Below are positions 50,739-59,428 of a DNA stretch of 64,000 bases, one piece after another. Numbering within the stretch: the first letter of the stretch is position 1; every line of letters begins with the position of its first letter. The DNA is from Dactylonectria macrodidyma. Its lineage: Eukaryota > Ascomycota > Sordariomycetes > Hypocreales > Nectriaceae. The position numbers and the translations under genes were made by a program. Below the pieces are notes generated by a model. The model was not told where the DNA came from. It ran no database searches and was given only the letters and a program-made list of their open reading frames with translations. The stretch is taken from NCBI GenBank assembly GCA_020744425.1, contig JAGMUV010000010.1:1612001-1676000 (forward strand), given 5' to 3'.

Positions 50739-51760
50739 GGTTGATGGCAATCATGCGGACTCGTAAACTCTGTGAGTAGACGCCGTCTTGGTCTTGGAAA
50801 TCGTCGAGAGCTTGGTAGTACATGGTTCCAACGAATGATGGCGTCCACTCGTCGTCCAGCAAGGCTTGTGGGCTTGCACTGGCTTTGACTGCGCCAAACA
50901 GGTCGGGCTTCCCTGAAAGGTCGACCAAGACGTAGCTTACGCCCTTGACTATGGAGATTGTTGGGTAAAAGTCTTCCATGATGGCTTCGTAGGCTTGTAG
51001 TCCGGCTTGGGTGTCTAGAATGGCCCTTGCTGGCGTTGGTTCCGTCTGTATGTGCACGTTATGGGGCACCTGCGCTGATACGTTTCCAGCAGTCTGGTCA
51101 TACTGCAACGTGATGAGTCCGGCTTTGGTGGTAACAACTCGCTCGACATTTTGTTTAGGTGTTACAGATGGCGATGCGTCTCCTAGAAACTTTTGGAATA
51201 AAGCGTGGCCGGTGCCGATGATGGGGTGACCAGCAAAGTCCATCTCGTTGACCGGCGTGAAGATGCTGATCCGCGGTACGTCTTGGCCATCATGTCGACC
51301 GTGTATGAAGACAGTTTCAGAGAAGTTGAATTCTCGAGCTATCTTCTGCATGTGGTCATGGGTTATGACGCGGTCCTGTAAAGCGACAATGGCGAGTTGA
51401 TTGCCTGTCCATCTATATAATATCAGCTCAAATGATTAGACACTTGAAGGCGCCAATACTGCCAAGGTTGCAAGCATACCGTTCCTGTGTAAACACGTCT
51501 ACAATCACTATAAGAGGGAATCAGCTTGAGGCACAACGAACATGATACAATGAAGCTTACCGAACGAGGCCATTGCTGCTCGAAGCGTTTTCGAAGAGAA
51601 ATAGAAACGCGAAGCGACAAGTGCTGATGTGTGATTTTATGCTACAGTAACTCTCGCGAGTAAGTTACTGATATTTAGACATTGGTAGAGATAGCTTTAT
51701 ATACTGAAATGCTGATCAAAGTGCCCCACCCACACGGCGGGCGTCTCCGAGTCATCACGA

Positions 51761-51798
51761 TACGCCGATCTCGGGGATCCGCCTGGAGTGGGGCCGAG
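51761..51798. repeat. GC-rich dispersed motif, copy A
   Basis: Starts TACGCCGATC and ends with GGAGTGGGGCCGA. A longer relative lies at 53811..53864, and a divergent third copy starts at 54298. This copy lies about 190 bp upstream of the PhzF start. Origin unknown: a small repeat family or shared promoter element. Confidence 0.5.
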
Positions 51799-51824
51799 TT
51801 GAGTTGACTGCAGAATCAATCTCT

Positions 51825-51991
51825 GAAGACGCTATCTTGGGTCTTTCCGTCATTAATTACCATGTAAGGCCCCCAAATTCCGCTAGTTTTTACGTATCAA
51901 AGTCATGCCATTGGCTTCGGAGAGATGTTGTCATAGGGCGTAGGGCGTATGGGGTCATCGGCCAACTCGGCCAACTCGGCATAATGTGGAT
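51825..51991. repeat. Dispersed repeat, copy 1
   Basis: Similar over about 150 bp to 59160..59310: GAAGACGC-ATCTT, then a diverged middle with shared CCGCTAG, CATG and CGGAGAG words, then CATCGGCCAACTCGG and ATAATGTGGAT. Many differences are C/T or G/A, and this copy is the more AT-rich in its first half. It also has a local tandem duplication of GGCCAACTC. It may be a MITE or solo-LTR fragment; ends are not defined. Confidence 0.6.
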
Positions 51992-52179
51992 GCATGGACT
52001 ACTATGGCGCTGCTACGTCAATGATGCTGTCCAGTTGAGGTTATATCTCGAAGGCAGGGGACCACAGCTATGAATTCCCCAACAAGACTACGACGAGGTC
52101 ACCAAATCTTCATCTTGAGCCTCTTGGGCAACGCATCATAGTGTCATCGCGGCCAATATGTCTTTGGCAAGTGATTGAT

Positions 52180-53700
52180 TCCAGAGTGCCTAGCAAAGCC
52201 ATAGCCAACATATCCGAGTCTAGAGATAGGCCTCCTTGAGAATCTCCATAAGCTCTTCGCCCACGACGACATTATTATCTTCCCACCCCAACCCCTTTTC
52301 TAATACGACAGCTCTCCTCTGGCCAAAGCACTTTTCCAATTCCGCCAACTGAGTCCAGACAAGCGGCGCAGCCACAGGTTCTAATATATTTACCTCATCA
52401 ACTTCATGCGAGTCCTTGAGCTGCGTCTGTCACATTTCGGGATATCGGATTTTGCAGCTATGACAACAGTCAAGCTTTCTGCCCTTCATCATAAGGTTCC
52501 ACAGCCACTTTCCTCGTCACTGGCCTCGTCATCAGCTTCGTCACAAGCTATGATCAGGAGGATAGCTAGATAAAGTCAAATAGTCCGTAGCATCCGGACC
52601 CTCTTGGCTGTCCGAGGTCATCATCAGTCTCTTCATCTATAAGACTGACCCAAAGACCCTCATTAGATAGGAAGAATAGCAAGAGCTTCTCACACACATG
52701 ATCACTTCCATCTCCTAGATGCAACAGCGTCTCTCTAGCTTATCATCTTGTTGGATCATCCGCCTCACAGTCGCCAAGGCTGCCTTGATACTGTTCGTTC
52801 GGAAAGTAACTAGCTATCTTCGACTGTCTGTTTGAGACCAGCGATTTCCGTGATTGCTGTGTCGGCGGCGTCCTTTCCACTATGCAGCTCGGCAAGGAGG
52901 CTCGCCTGGGGGGTTGTAGCTGTGTTTTCTGTTGCCACGCTTCGACGCTTCGATTGGATTTGGACTCTCCGTGGGGGCTTAACGAATAGATCACATTCTA
53001 ATAAATAGTTATAAGTCTTAAGTATATTATGCATACCAAGTGTGAATAGAAAGCCCCTGTACCTAGGAGCGTCAGACTAAGGAACGTCAGACTAGGCACT
53101 ATGTGTATACTTAAACAAGCTAATCGTGTTGGAGGGCAAACTGAGCACTCTAAATAGACGCTCTTGAAAAGCTCAAACGGTGTACTTTGGACACCTATCA
53201 AGGTAGCAGTTGACAACCAGCGTGTGGTAATGTCACAGCCCGTCAGGTCTGAGCCATTGACCGCCGCTCTCAATGGCTACAGTCAAGTTGACAACATACA
53301 CAGAGTTGGATGGTACCAATGTGTGCAAGGGCAGCATATCTTCTAGCAGTAGGGGCTTTGTAGGGACCGAAATGGTGACGCAGGTAAGTAAACAATAGGT
53401 ACTAGCGACGGCAAAATCTTTTGAACCAAAGTCTACATCAACGTAGGGCATACATCTTCCGTTGCCCGGCAGGGACCAGGTTGGGTAACCCGGGCCCTCC
53501 ATAACTAGCTCCCACTCTAATATACGAACCACGGAGTCAGGTGCCACGCCAGAGTTGTAATAGCCGACGTGTTATTGTCCTTAGCAACTTTGATAATGTA
53601 GCATCCCACAGCATAGTTGTAGTATCTACCCTTCCTAGCTAGCTCGTTATGCGTAGGTAGCCAAGTGAAGCTATCCTCCTGGTATGGATGGAGAACAAAC
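52180..53700 (-). pseudogene. Decayed coding region of unknown family
   Basis: Minus-strand frames read like former protein sequence in successive order, separated by stops: YNYAVGCYIIKVAKDNN near 53600, ILEWELVMEGPGYPTWSLPG near 53500, KPPRRVQIQSKRRS near 52970 and LGWEDNNVVVGEELMEIL near 52270. I recognise no domain. Position next to repeats and a hAT insertion suggests a transposable-element or lineage-specific gene relic, but this is not established. Confidence 0.3.
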
Positions 53701-53810
53701 TCTTATCTAGATATTAATAAAACGATTAGCAAATATACTTAAAATGCTAGAAGGGGTGCTGCGCAGGTCAAACTATGCACCGCACCTGGCGCTTCTCTAA
53801 TTCTCCACAA

Positions 53811-53864
53811 TACGCCGATCTCCGCGATACGCCGATGTCCGTAATCGGCCCGGAGTGGGGCCGA
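53811..53864. repeat. GC-rich dispersed motif, copy B
   Basis: Begins TACGCCGATC, repeats GATACGCCGAT internally and ends CGGAGTGGGGCCGA. Matches the motif at 51761..51798. Confidence 0.5.
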
Positions 53865-54020
53865 TGGATAGGGGACTCCTCCTGTTGCATCTGATAGGAA
53901 GGGTGCATTGTGATGTGAATAGAAGCTCTTGATTTCTATCTAACTGAGGGCTCGCGGCAGACCTATTTGTAGGTTGCCCTCATAGCTATGATAAGGTTCT
54001 CGGTAGACCGGATCCCAAGG

Positions 54021-54108
54021 GATCCGGGTCTTCGAGACCGGCTTGTTAGGAAGCCGGGTCTTCGAGACCGGCTTGCTAGAGATCCGAGCCTTTGAGACTG
54101 GTCTTCAG
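54021..54108. repeat. Three imperfect tandem repeats with internal palindrome
   Basis: Units of about 29-30 bp begin at 54021, 54051 and 54081. The first two share CCGGGTCTTCGAGACCGG followed by CTTG(C/T)TAG, centred on the palindrome GGTCTTCGAGACC. The third is diverged mainly by C-to-T changes (CCGAGCCTTTGAGACTGG). Probably part of a decayed mobile element. Confidence 0.6.
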
Positions 54109-54459
54109 TCTCAATAGTTGATAGATGTGACACCTCCATAGGTTGGTAGGTGATTCTAATCGTGGAACATCAAATGACACTGTGAATTGTAATGAAGCAC
54201 CTAAAATGATCTTACTAACTATGCTTCTCCGATTGTATGCATTTGTTAATTAGACGAGGAATGTGTAGAATTCTGTGTTTGCCTGCTACTCGTTGATTAC
54301 GCCGATCGGTCCGCCCGCGGCCGACTGTCCCGGAGTAAGGAGGTATTTTGATTCAACCCACCGAGTACCTATGATGAAGGGCCCACAGGAGTTGAACGGA
54401 ATCATCAGCGACAGCTGTAAAGGCTGCATTGAAAACCGGCAGAGAAGACCTGTCTCGTT

Positions 54460-54840
54460 CTAGGGGTTGCAGGTGGGAGCAGGCCATGTGCCTTGTGCCG
54501 AGCTGGCCTGGGGTCATCGCGTAATTTCTGACAACCTCGCTAACAGCCGTGGAATCTTGGAATCGGGGCAGTTACTGACAATGCACCTGTTGTCTGTTTC
54601 TCGCCTAATCTGTCTTAGTCAACAGCCACTGACAACGCCTACTCGGGCTGCAAAAGTGATAACATTTGCCCAGGATATGTTATGTGCTGCTACGCTGGGA
54701 AATACGTCGTTTCGGTAGATATGAGGAGAATGCGAAGCTCCCTATGCTTGCTAGATGGCATCCAGAATTTTAGCAACCAGCCCTGTCTCTTCCGTATCGA
54801 CTCCAAGCCTCGGCACGCCTTGCGAAGTGGTGCACGACAA
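54460..54840 (-). pseudogene. Possible haem-peroxidase relic
   Basis: In minus-strand order there are EETGLVAKILDAI, then AAHNISWANVITFAARVGV, a GT-AG intron-like gap, and VSNCPDSKIPRLLARL. This order recalls class II-like fungal peroxidases (a GL...L block, then NISxADxIxFAxxVGVSNCPGxPR). Stops and frame changes interrupt it, and the distal and proximal histidine regions are not found. Low confidence. Confidence 0.25.
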
Positions 54841-55552
54841 AGAACTCTGACAAATTCTTCCGACGTATTTAATTTGCCAGCGCTGAGGCATGAGGCTCCC
54901 CAGCAGATCGTGCGGCAAGTCTTGTGGCCTATCTCCCTTGCCGATAGGGCGGGATACTGGTGGCGGCACCACCACTCATCAAACAGGCTAGGGAGTTACG
55001 GATCTGGCAACGCTTGGGACCATGGCACTGGTGGCAGAATGAAGCAGATGCCAGAATGGGTGTCAACGTTGCGTTTTGAAATAAGGAAGTAGTCGCGATT
55101 TGACGTAGTTACTAAATTATCAATACCCTTTGGATCAAGAAATGAATAGTAAATGAAATTAAAGAAGTAGGCACTTCCATTTAAGTATTATAAAATAGGG
55201 CACATGGATATCGAATACTGCAATCCTTCATTGACTGACTGCCTAGCAACTAATTACCAGAAAATTTGATTAGGACAACAAGCAAGGACATCCTTGCTCT
55301 GATCTAGTAATACGGTGTAGCCTTGTATACCCTATGTCACAATATATTTGAAAACTTTTACAAACATACATAACGGACGCCCCAATAGTTCTTTGTTTAA
55401 TCCTTTGTGGCTGCCATTTCCATAAAGTGATTTAAATCTCTCAAAGCAAGAATAGCTGTGATAGACATAAGTTCTAGTAGCGTGAGAGTAAAATAAGCCA
55501 GAATAGGCAACTGCGTAGACCGCATGGTGAAGATAAGTGTAATATCGAAAAC
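54841..55552. other. Intergenic stretch
   Basis: AT-rich from about 55100 onward, with no recognisable gene. The plus-strand 136-codon frame at 54682-55092 runs antisense to the possible peroxidase relic and has no domain. Confidence 0.4.
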
Positions 55553-57314
55553 TCAAATGGTATATCGGAAGAAAGTTGCATCGTCGCCTTTATCAGACTC
55601 CTGTTCCATCTCTGCTAAGGTATACTCATTCGGTGCCTTATAAACTCTATCACGCCTCGCATTCTCCTTGCGCAGATACCACGTCATAACCATCGCCAGG
55701 CCACAGCTCATACACAGGGTCCCAATTAGAGTACCATGGCCGGTGCGGTAATGGGGGGCATCCTCTTGTCGGTAGATGAAGCCCGCGATGGCGCCACCGA
55801 GATTACCCTTGACGGCGTTAGCATATGTAACCCACAGTTCCAAGGAGTACAACTTACAAATCCAATCTGCATGGCTAGCCCAACTCCTCTCTTGACCGAT
55901 CCACCAATATTGTTGCCGTTCCAGGAAGTACCTTGGGGCACATAGGCGAAGATACCCGACAGCACAAAAAAACAGGCAAAGTACTTTACACTATTGTTCT
56001 CCACTGTGATGAGAATCACAAATCCAATGATTCTACTGTGGTTAGCTTAATGCCAGGCCCGTAGAAGAGAACCTCGGTGTCTCCTTAGTCAACTTACGCC
56101 ACAATGCAGAAGGATATAACATAAACACCTCGCTGCCGATGCTTGTCCGCCACAAACCCGCCTATGATAGTCGTAAGACACGCAGTGACATAGGGTGGCA
56201 CAGACATGAGCTGAGCCACCTCAGTGGCATGTCCCATACTGCGAATGATGGTTGGAAGGAAGATGGAAACCGAGTAGACGGGCAAGAATATCCCGATGGT
56301 TATGAGCATATGAACCCAGATCTTCCAGTCCTTGAAGGCGTCTTTAAGGAATTTGGAGTGAAGCTCATTCGACAAGACCGAGGAATCATCTCGAAGGCGG
56401 CGAATGACCTCTTGTCTTTCATCAGGCGTGAGGAACTTGGCGGTGTCTGGATAGTCGTGTAAAGCGTAGAGTGCAAATAACGCTGAATCACATGATGAGC
56501 CGATGTGAAGTGGAATGAAGAAGCTACACTTACCGACAAAGACGGTCAAGATTCCTTCAAGGATGAATATCCAAGCCCATCCGCTAAGGCTGCCGACTCC
56601 ATCCATCTCCATGATGCCACGCGCAAGAAGGCCACCAAAGGCCCCAGCAGCAGTGGCAGCAGAGAAGAAGATTGCGATCCTAAGGCCACACTCATGTCGC
56701 CTATACCAAAGCGTGATGCTACGTTATGGTAAATATGAGAACGGCATGCTAGAGGGAGAGGGCGTACTAGTATGTGACGCCGGGGAACAAGCCTCCCTCG
56801 GCTAGACCAAGCGCCATTCGCGTTGCAAGAAGGCCGCGATAGTTATGAACGATTCCCATCAAGACCATGACGATGCCCCATGCAAGCATGATGGAGGGGA
56901 TCCAGATGGATGGACGGAAATGTTTCATGGCAAGGTTAGAGGGAATCTCTGACGCAACGTAGAATGGGAAAAAGACAGAGACGGCGACCTGAGAACATGG
57001 ATCAGACTAAACACTATCAAGTATGCCACATGTCTTCTTACACTGTAGTCCCATCTGCCTGTCATGTTCAGATCCTCCTCGAGCCCAGCAAGTCTTGCAT
57101 TGCCGATGTTTGCTCGGTCGAGGAAGGAGAGCAAGTACAGCAGTGAAAGAAGAGGTAGGAGGGTCCAGTCAATCTTTCTCAGAAGCTTCTTGGTCTCGAT
57201 CGGCGAGAATTCTCGAAGTGTGCCTTCGGCATGCTCGGCGTGGGGCTTCATCAGACCTTTTTCAGCCGATGCAACCTCAATGCCTTGCGAGTTAGCGATG
57301 TTGATTGCACCCAT
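55553..57314 (-). CDS. MFS transporter, anion:cation symporter (Dal5-like) family
   Basis: Plasma-membrane carrier of about 497 residues. The model is complement(join(55553..55807, 55858..56032, 56098..56482, 56534..56718, 56768..56988, 57042..57314)); all junctions keep frame and one intron has a GCTAAC branch site. Family marks are KLLRKIDWTLLPLL before TM1, FLDRANIGNARLAGL in the first loop, FFPFYVASEIPSN, GLAEGGLFPGVTYY, RHECGLRIAIFFSAATAAGAFGGLLA, and PQGTSWNGNNIGG in the C-terminal half. This layout matches the ACS family, whose fungal members import organic anions such as allantoate, nicotinate or other carboxylates. The divergent amidohydrolase-like gene suggests the pair handles one substrate, probably a small carboxylate. 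It appears intact. Confidence 0.92.
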
Positions 57315-57851
57315 CTCTTAAGATAATTTGTTGAGTATTAAAAAAAAATAAAAAATTAGGGATCGATTCTGGATTTAATGTCAGGAATCGGATTGCGAGC
57401 CCAAACTTCGAAACATAGATAGCTGGTATATATATATATAGGCAGCGCAAAAGCTAGGCGGTATAAATGATGGCTAACACAGCGCCACTGGTCCAATACC
57501 CCCTCGGTTACTAACTCATTCTCATCCCATCTCTAAGGGCATTCCATCATCTGATCGGCTCTTTCGGGGATTCTCAAACTCTCGCGGCTAGTTCGGTTCA
57601 TGCTGGCTGAGTGAGGGGCCCCATGGGGAAGCCAGACGCCAAGATTGTGCCTGTCTCTGGTTCCACGGCTGTTGGCGGGGTTCTCGATAAATGTGACCGA
57701 CTTTACCGACCCGAAGCAACAGCTCTTAAAGGGACATCAGATCCCATTCCGGAATGGTTCGGTCACGTCCTCATTTGAATATTATCTTTTTCATTTCAAA
57801 TACTACACGAATTAACATCCTTTTTGGGTCGAGAGGGTCAACGCAGTCACC
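57315..57851. promoter_or_regulatory. Divergent promoter, MFS transporter / amidohydrolase
   Basis: This 537-bp gap separates ATG 57314 (minus) from ATG 57852 (plus). It contains a (TA)n run at about 57427-57440, a poly-A tract near 57340 on the transporter side, and a GC-rich centre including TCGGGGATTCTC (about 57568). No defined operator. Confidence 0.55.
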
Positions 57852-58808
57852 ATGGCGCCTCCCAAGTTTCAATACCCCATCGTCGATGTTTGGTGCAACC
57901 TCCCCGGGGTAAATAGACCCAAAAACCCCTCAAGATGCATTTGATACAGCCTTTTACTGACGATCATCTTGTAGTTGGGCGCTGCCATCCCCGAGGTCGC
58001 TCGTTTGTTCGCCTACAGTCATTCTGACCCCGCCATCGCCGACAAGAAACGCTCTCCTGAGGAGCTCATCGCGTTGATGGACGAGGCTGGGGTTTCCCAC
58101 ATCTGTCTGTCTGCTTGGAGCCGCCCTGGCCAGATGATCTTCTCCAACGAGGAAGTTGCCAAGTATACCCGGGCATACCCGGATCGAATCTTTGGCCTTG
58201 CTGCTGTTGATCTTCACAACCCTGTCGAGGCGGTCAAGGAGCTCGAGCACTACGTTAAGGTCGAAGGCTTTGTGGGCTTGAGAATAGTTCCCTGGCTCTG
58301 GAACCTACCGCCTACTGATCCTCACTACTGGCCACTTTTCGTTAAGTGCATTGAACTTGACGTTCCGTTCCTCACTCAGGTTGGCCACACAGCACCTGCG
58401 TGTCCGAGCGAGGTCGGACGCCCGATTCCGTATATCGACACTATCGCTCTCAAGTTCCCAGACCTCAAGATCATCATGGGTCACATGGGATATCCTTGGG
58501 CAGCAGAGACTGTTGCCGTCGCATGGAAGCATAAGAATGTTTACATTGACACCAGCGCATGGTCTCCTAAGTACTATGCGCCGGAATTCATCACGTTTGC
58601 CAACACGACTGGTAGGACCAAGGTCATGTTTGGCACTAACTTTCCTCAGCTGGGACTGAAGGAGTGCGTTGACAACGTTCATAACTATCTTGTCGGCACG
58701 AATGGCGGATTTAGAGATGCGTCTGTAAAGGAATTTATGGGAGGGAATGCCATTCGGGTCCTGAAGCTGCCTGCTGTAAACTTGAACAAGCTTAGATCTA
58801 GCCTTTGA
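57852..58808 (+). CDS. Amidohydrolase-2 family TIM-barrel protein, altered metal site
   Basis: About 296 residues, join(57852..57908, 57975..58808). The family (PF04909) includes metal-dependent hydrolases and non-oxidative decarboxylases such as ACMSD and gamma-resorcylate decarboxylase. The fold is recognisable: FGLAAVDL, GFVGLRIVPW, PFLTQVGHT (His157), LKIIMGHMG (His189), NVYIDTSAW and KVMFGTNFPQ. The N-terminal metal motif, normally DxHxH, is here Asp12-Val-Trp14-Cys-Asn16, and the barrel-end Asp (usually in GSDFP or GTDYP) is Asn241. Three canonical ligands are thus replaced while the rest is well conserved, so the protein may bind metal differently or have a non-hydrolytic role. It is divergent from the ACS transporter and followed by the ThDP decarboxylase. 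Confidence 0.88.
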
Positions 58809-59428
58809 GGTTGGCCTCCTATGGTTTACTTTCTAGATTTCAGTTCTTCCTGTTGTTTTGGTGGTCCCTTTTCAGAGGCGGACCAAATCAGCAAATAAAA
58901 ATAAATAAAAAATCGTGGTATCCAACAATGTTGGTATTTTACAGAGATCCAACATCACGAAGCACTGTTAGGATAATAGCGAGTAGTGCTGAAGGCATCA
59001 TGGTTTGGCTATCTCCCAAACGTGTTTCTTGAGGTGTTGCCATTATGTTACTGGTGCTTGATCGATCCCCATTTTCGCAATGCCCGAACTACCAAAGTCG
59101 AAAGTTTCTACTTCAATTTTCCGCACATCGTCTCCAATTTACCAGTCGGGTTTATTTTAGAAGACGCCATCTTCGGCCCTTCCATCATCAATCCCCGCGT
59201 CCGGCCCTCATATGCCGCTAGTTGCCGCGGCTCAAGACATGTCATGGGTCTCGGAGAGGCGCTGTCACAAAGCGAAGGGCGTTATCGGCCAACTCGGCAT
59301 AATGTGGATACCTGGTATCTTCAAAGGTCAACGCTAGCAAGATGAGGTTCCAGAAGGATTTCAGCACGTTTGCTCTGCAACTAATCCTGTACTTTAAAAG
59401 ACCTTCAAGCGTCTACCTCTGATCCATT
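58809..59428. other. Intergenic stretch with repeat copy 2
   Basis: This 620-bp gap contains the dispersed repeat at 59160..59310 and the upstream region of the ThDP enzyme. An open plus-strand frame at 58986-59345 lies largely over the repeat and is not considered a gene. Confidence 0.5.
59160..59310. repeat. Dispersed repeat, copy 2
   Basis: GC-richer counterpart of 51825..51991, with the same succession GAAGACGC-ATCTT, CCGCTAG, CATG, CGGAGAG, ATCGGCCAACTCGG, ATAATGTGGAT. It lies about 120 bp upstream of the ThDP-enzyme start. Boundaries and terminal repeats are not apparent. Confidence 0.6.

Larger units (their letters stand above)
47259..51573 (-). pseudogene. PhzF-family isomerase gene split by a hAT element
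   Basis: PhzF/PhzC family proteins are diaminopimelate-epimerase-fold isomerases. Host exons are 51561..51573, 51480..51507 and 50731..51412, and the remainder lies at 47259..47486. Residues 1-241 contain VDVFTQERWTGNQLA, the catalytic-type Glu46 (FSETVF) and AGHPIIGTGHA; the distal part begins with EDPACGSG, the family EDPxxGS motif. Element 47495..50730 plus one copy of the 8-bp duplication interrupts the gene inside this motif. Removing them leaves one frame of 316 codons with no other lesion, so the gene was intact before insertion. The present transcript would read into the element and stop at 50530 (about 307 residues, of which some 66 are foreign). The native substrate is unknown. Confidence 0.92.
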
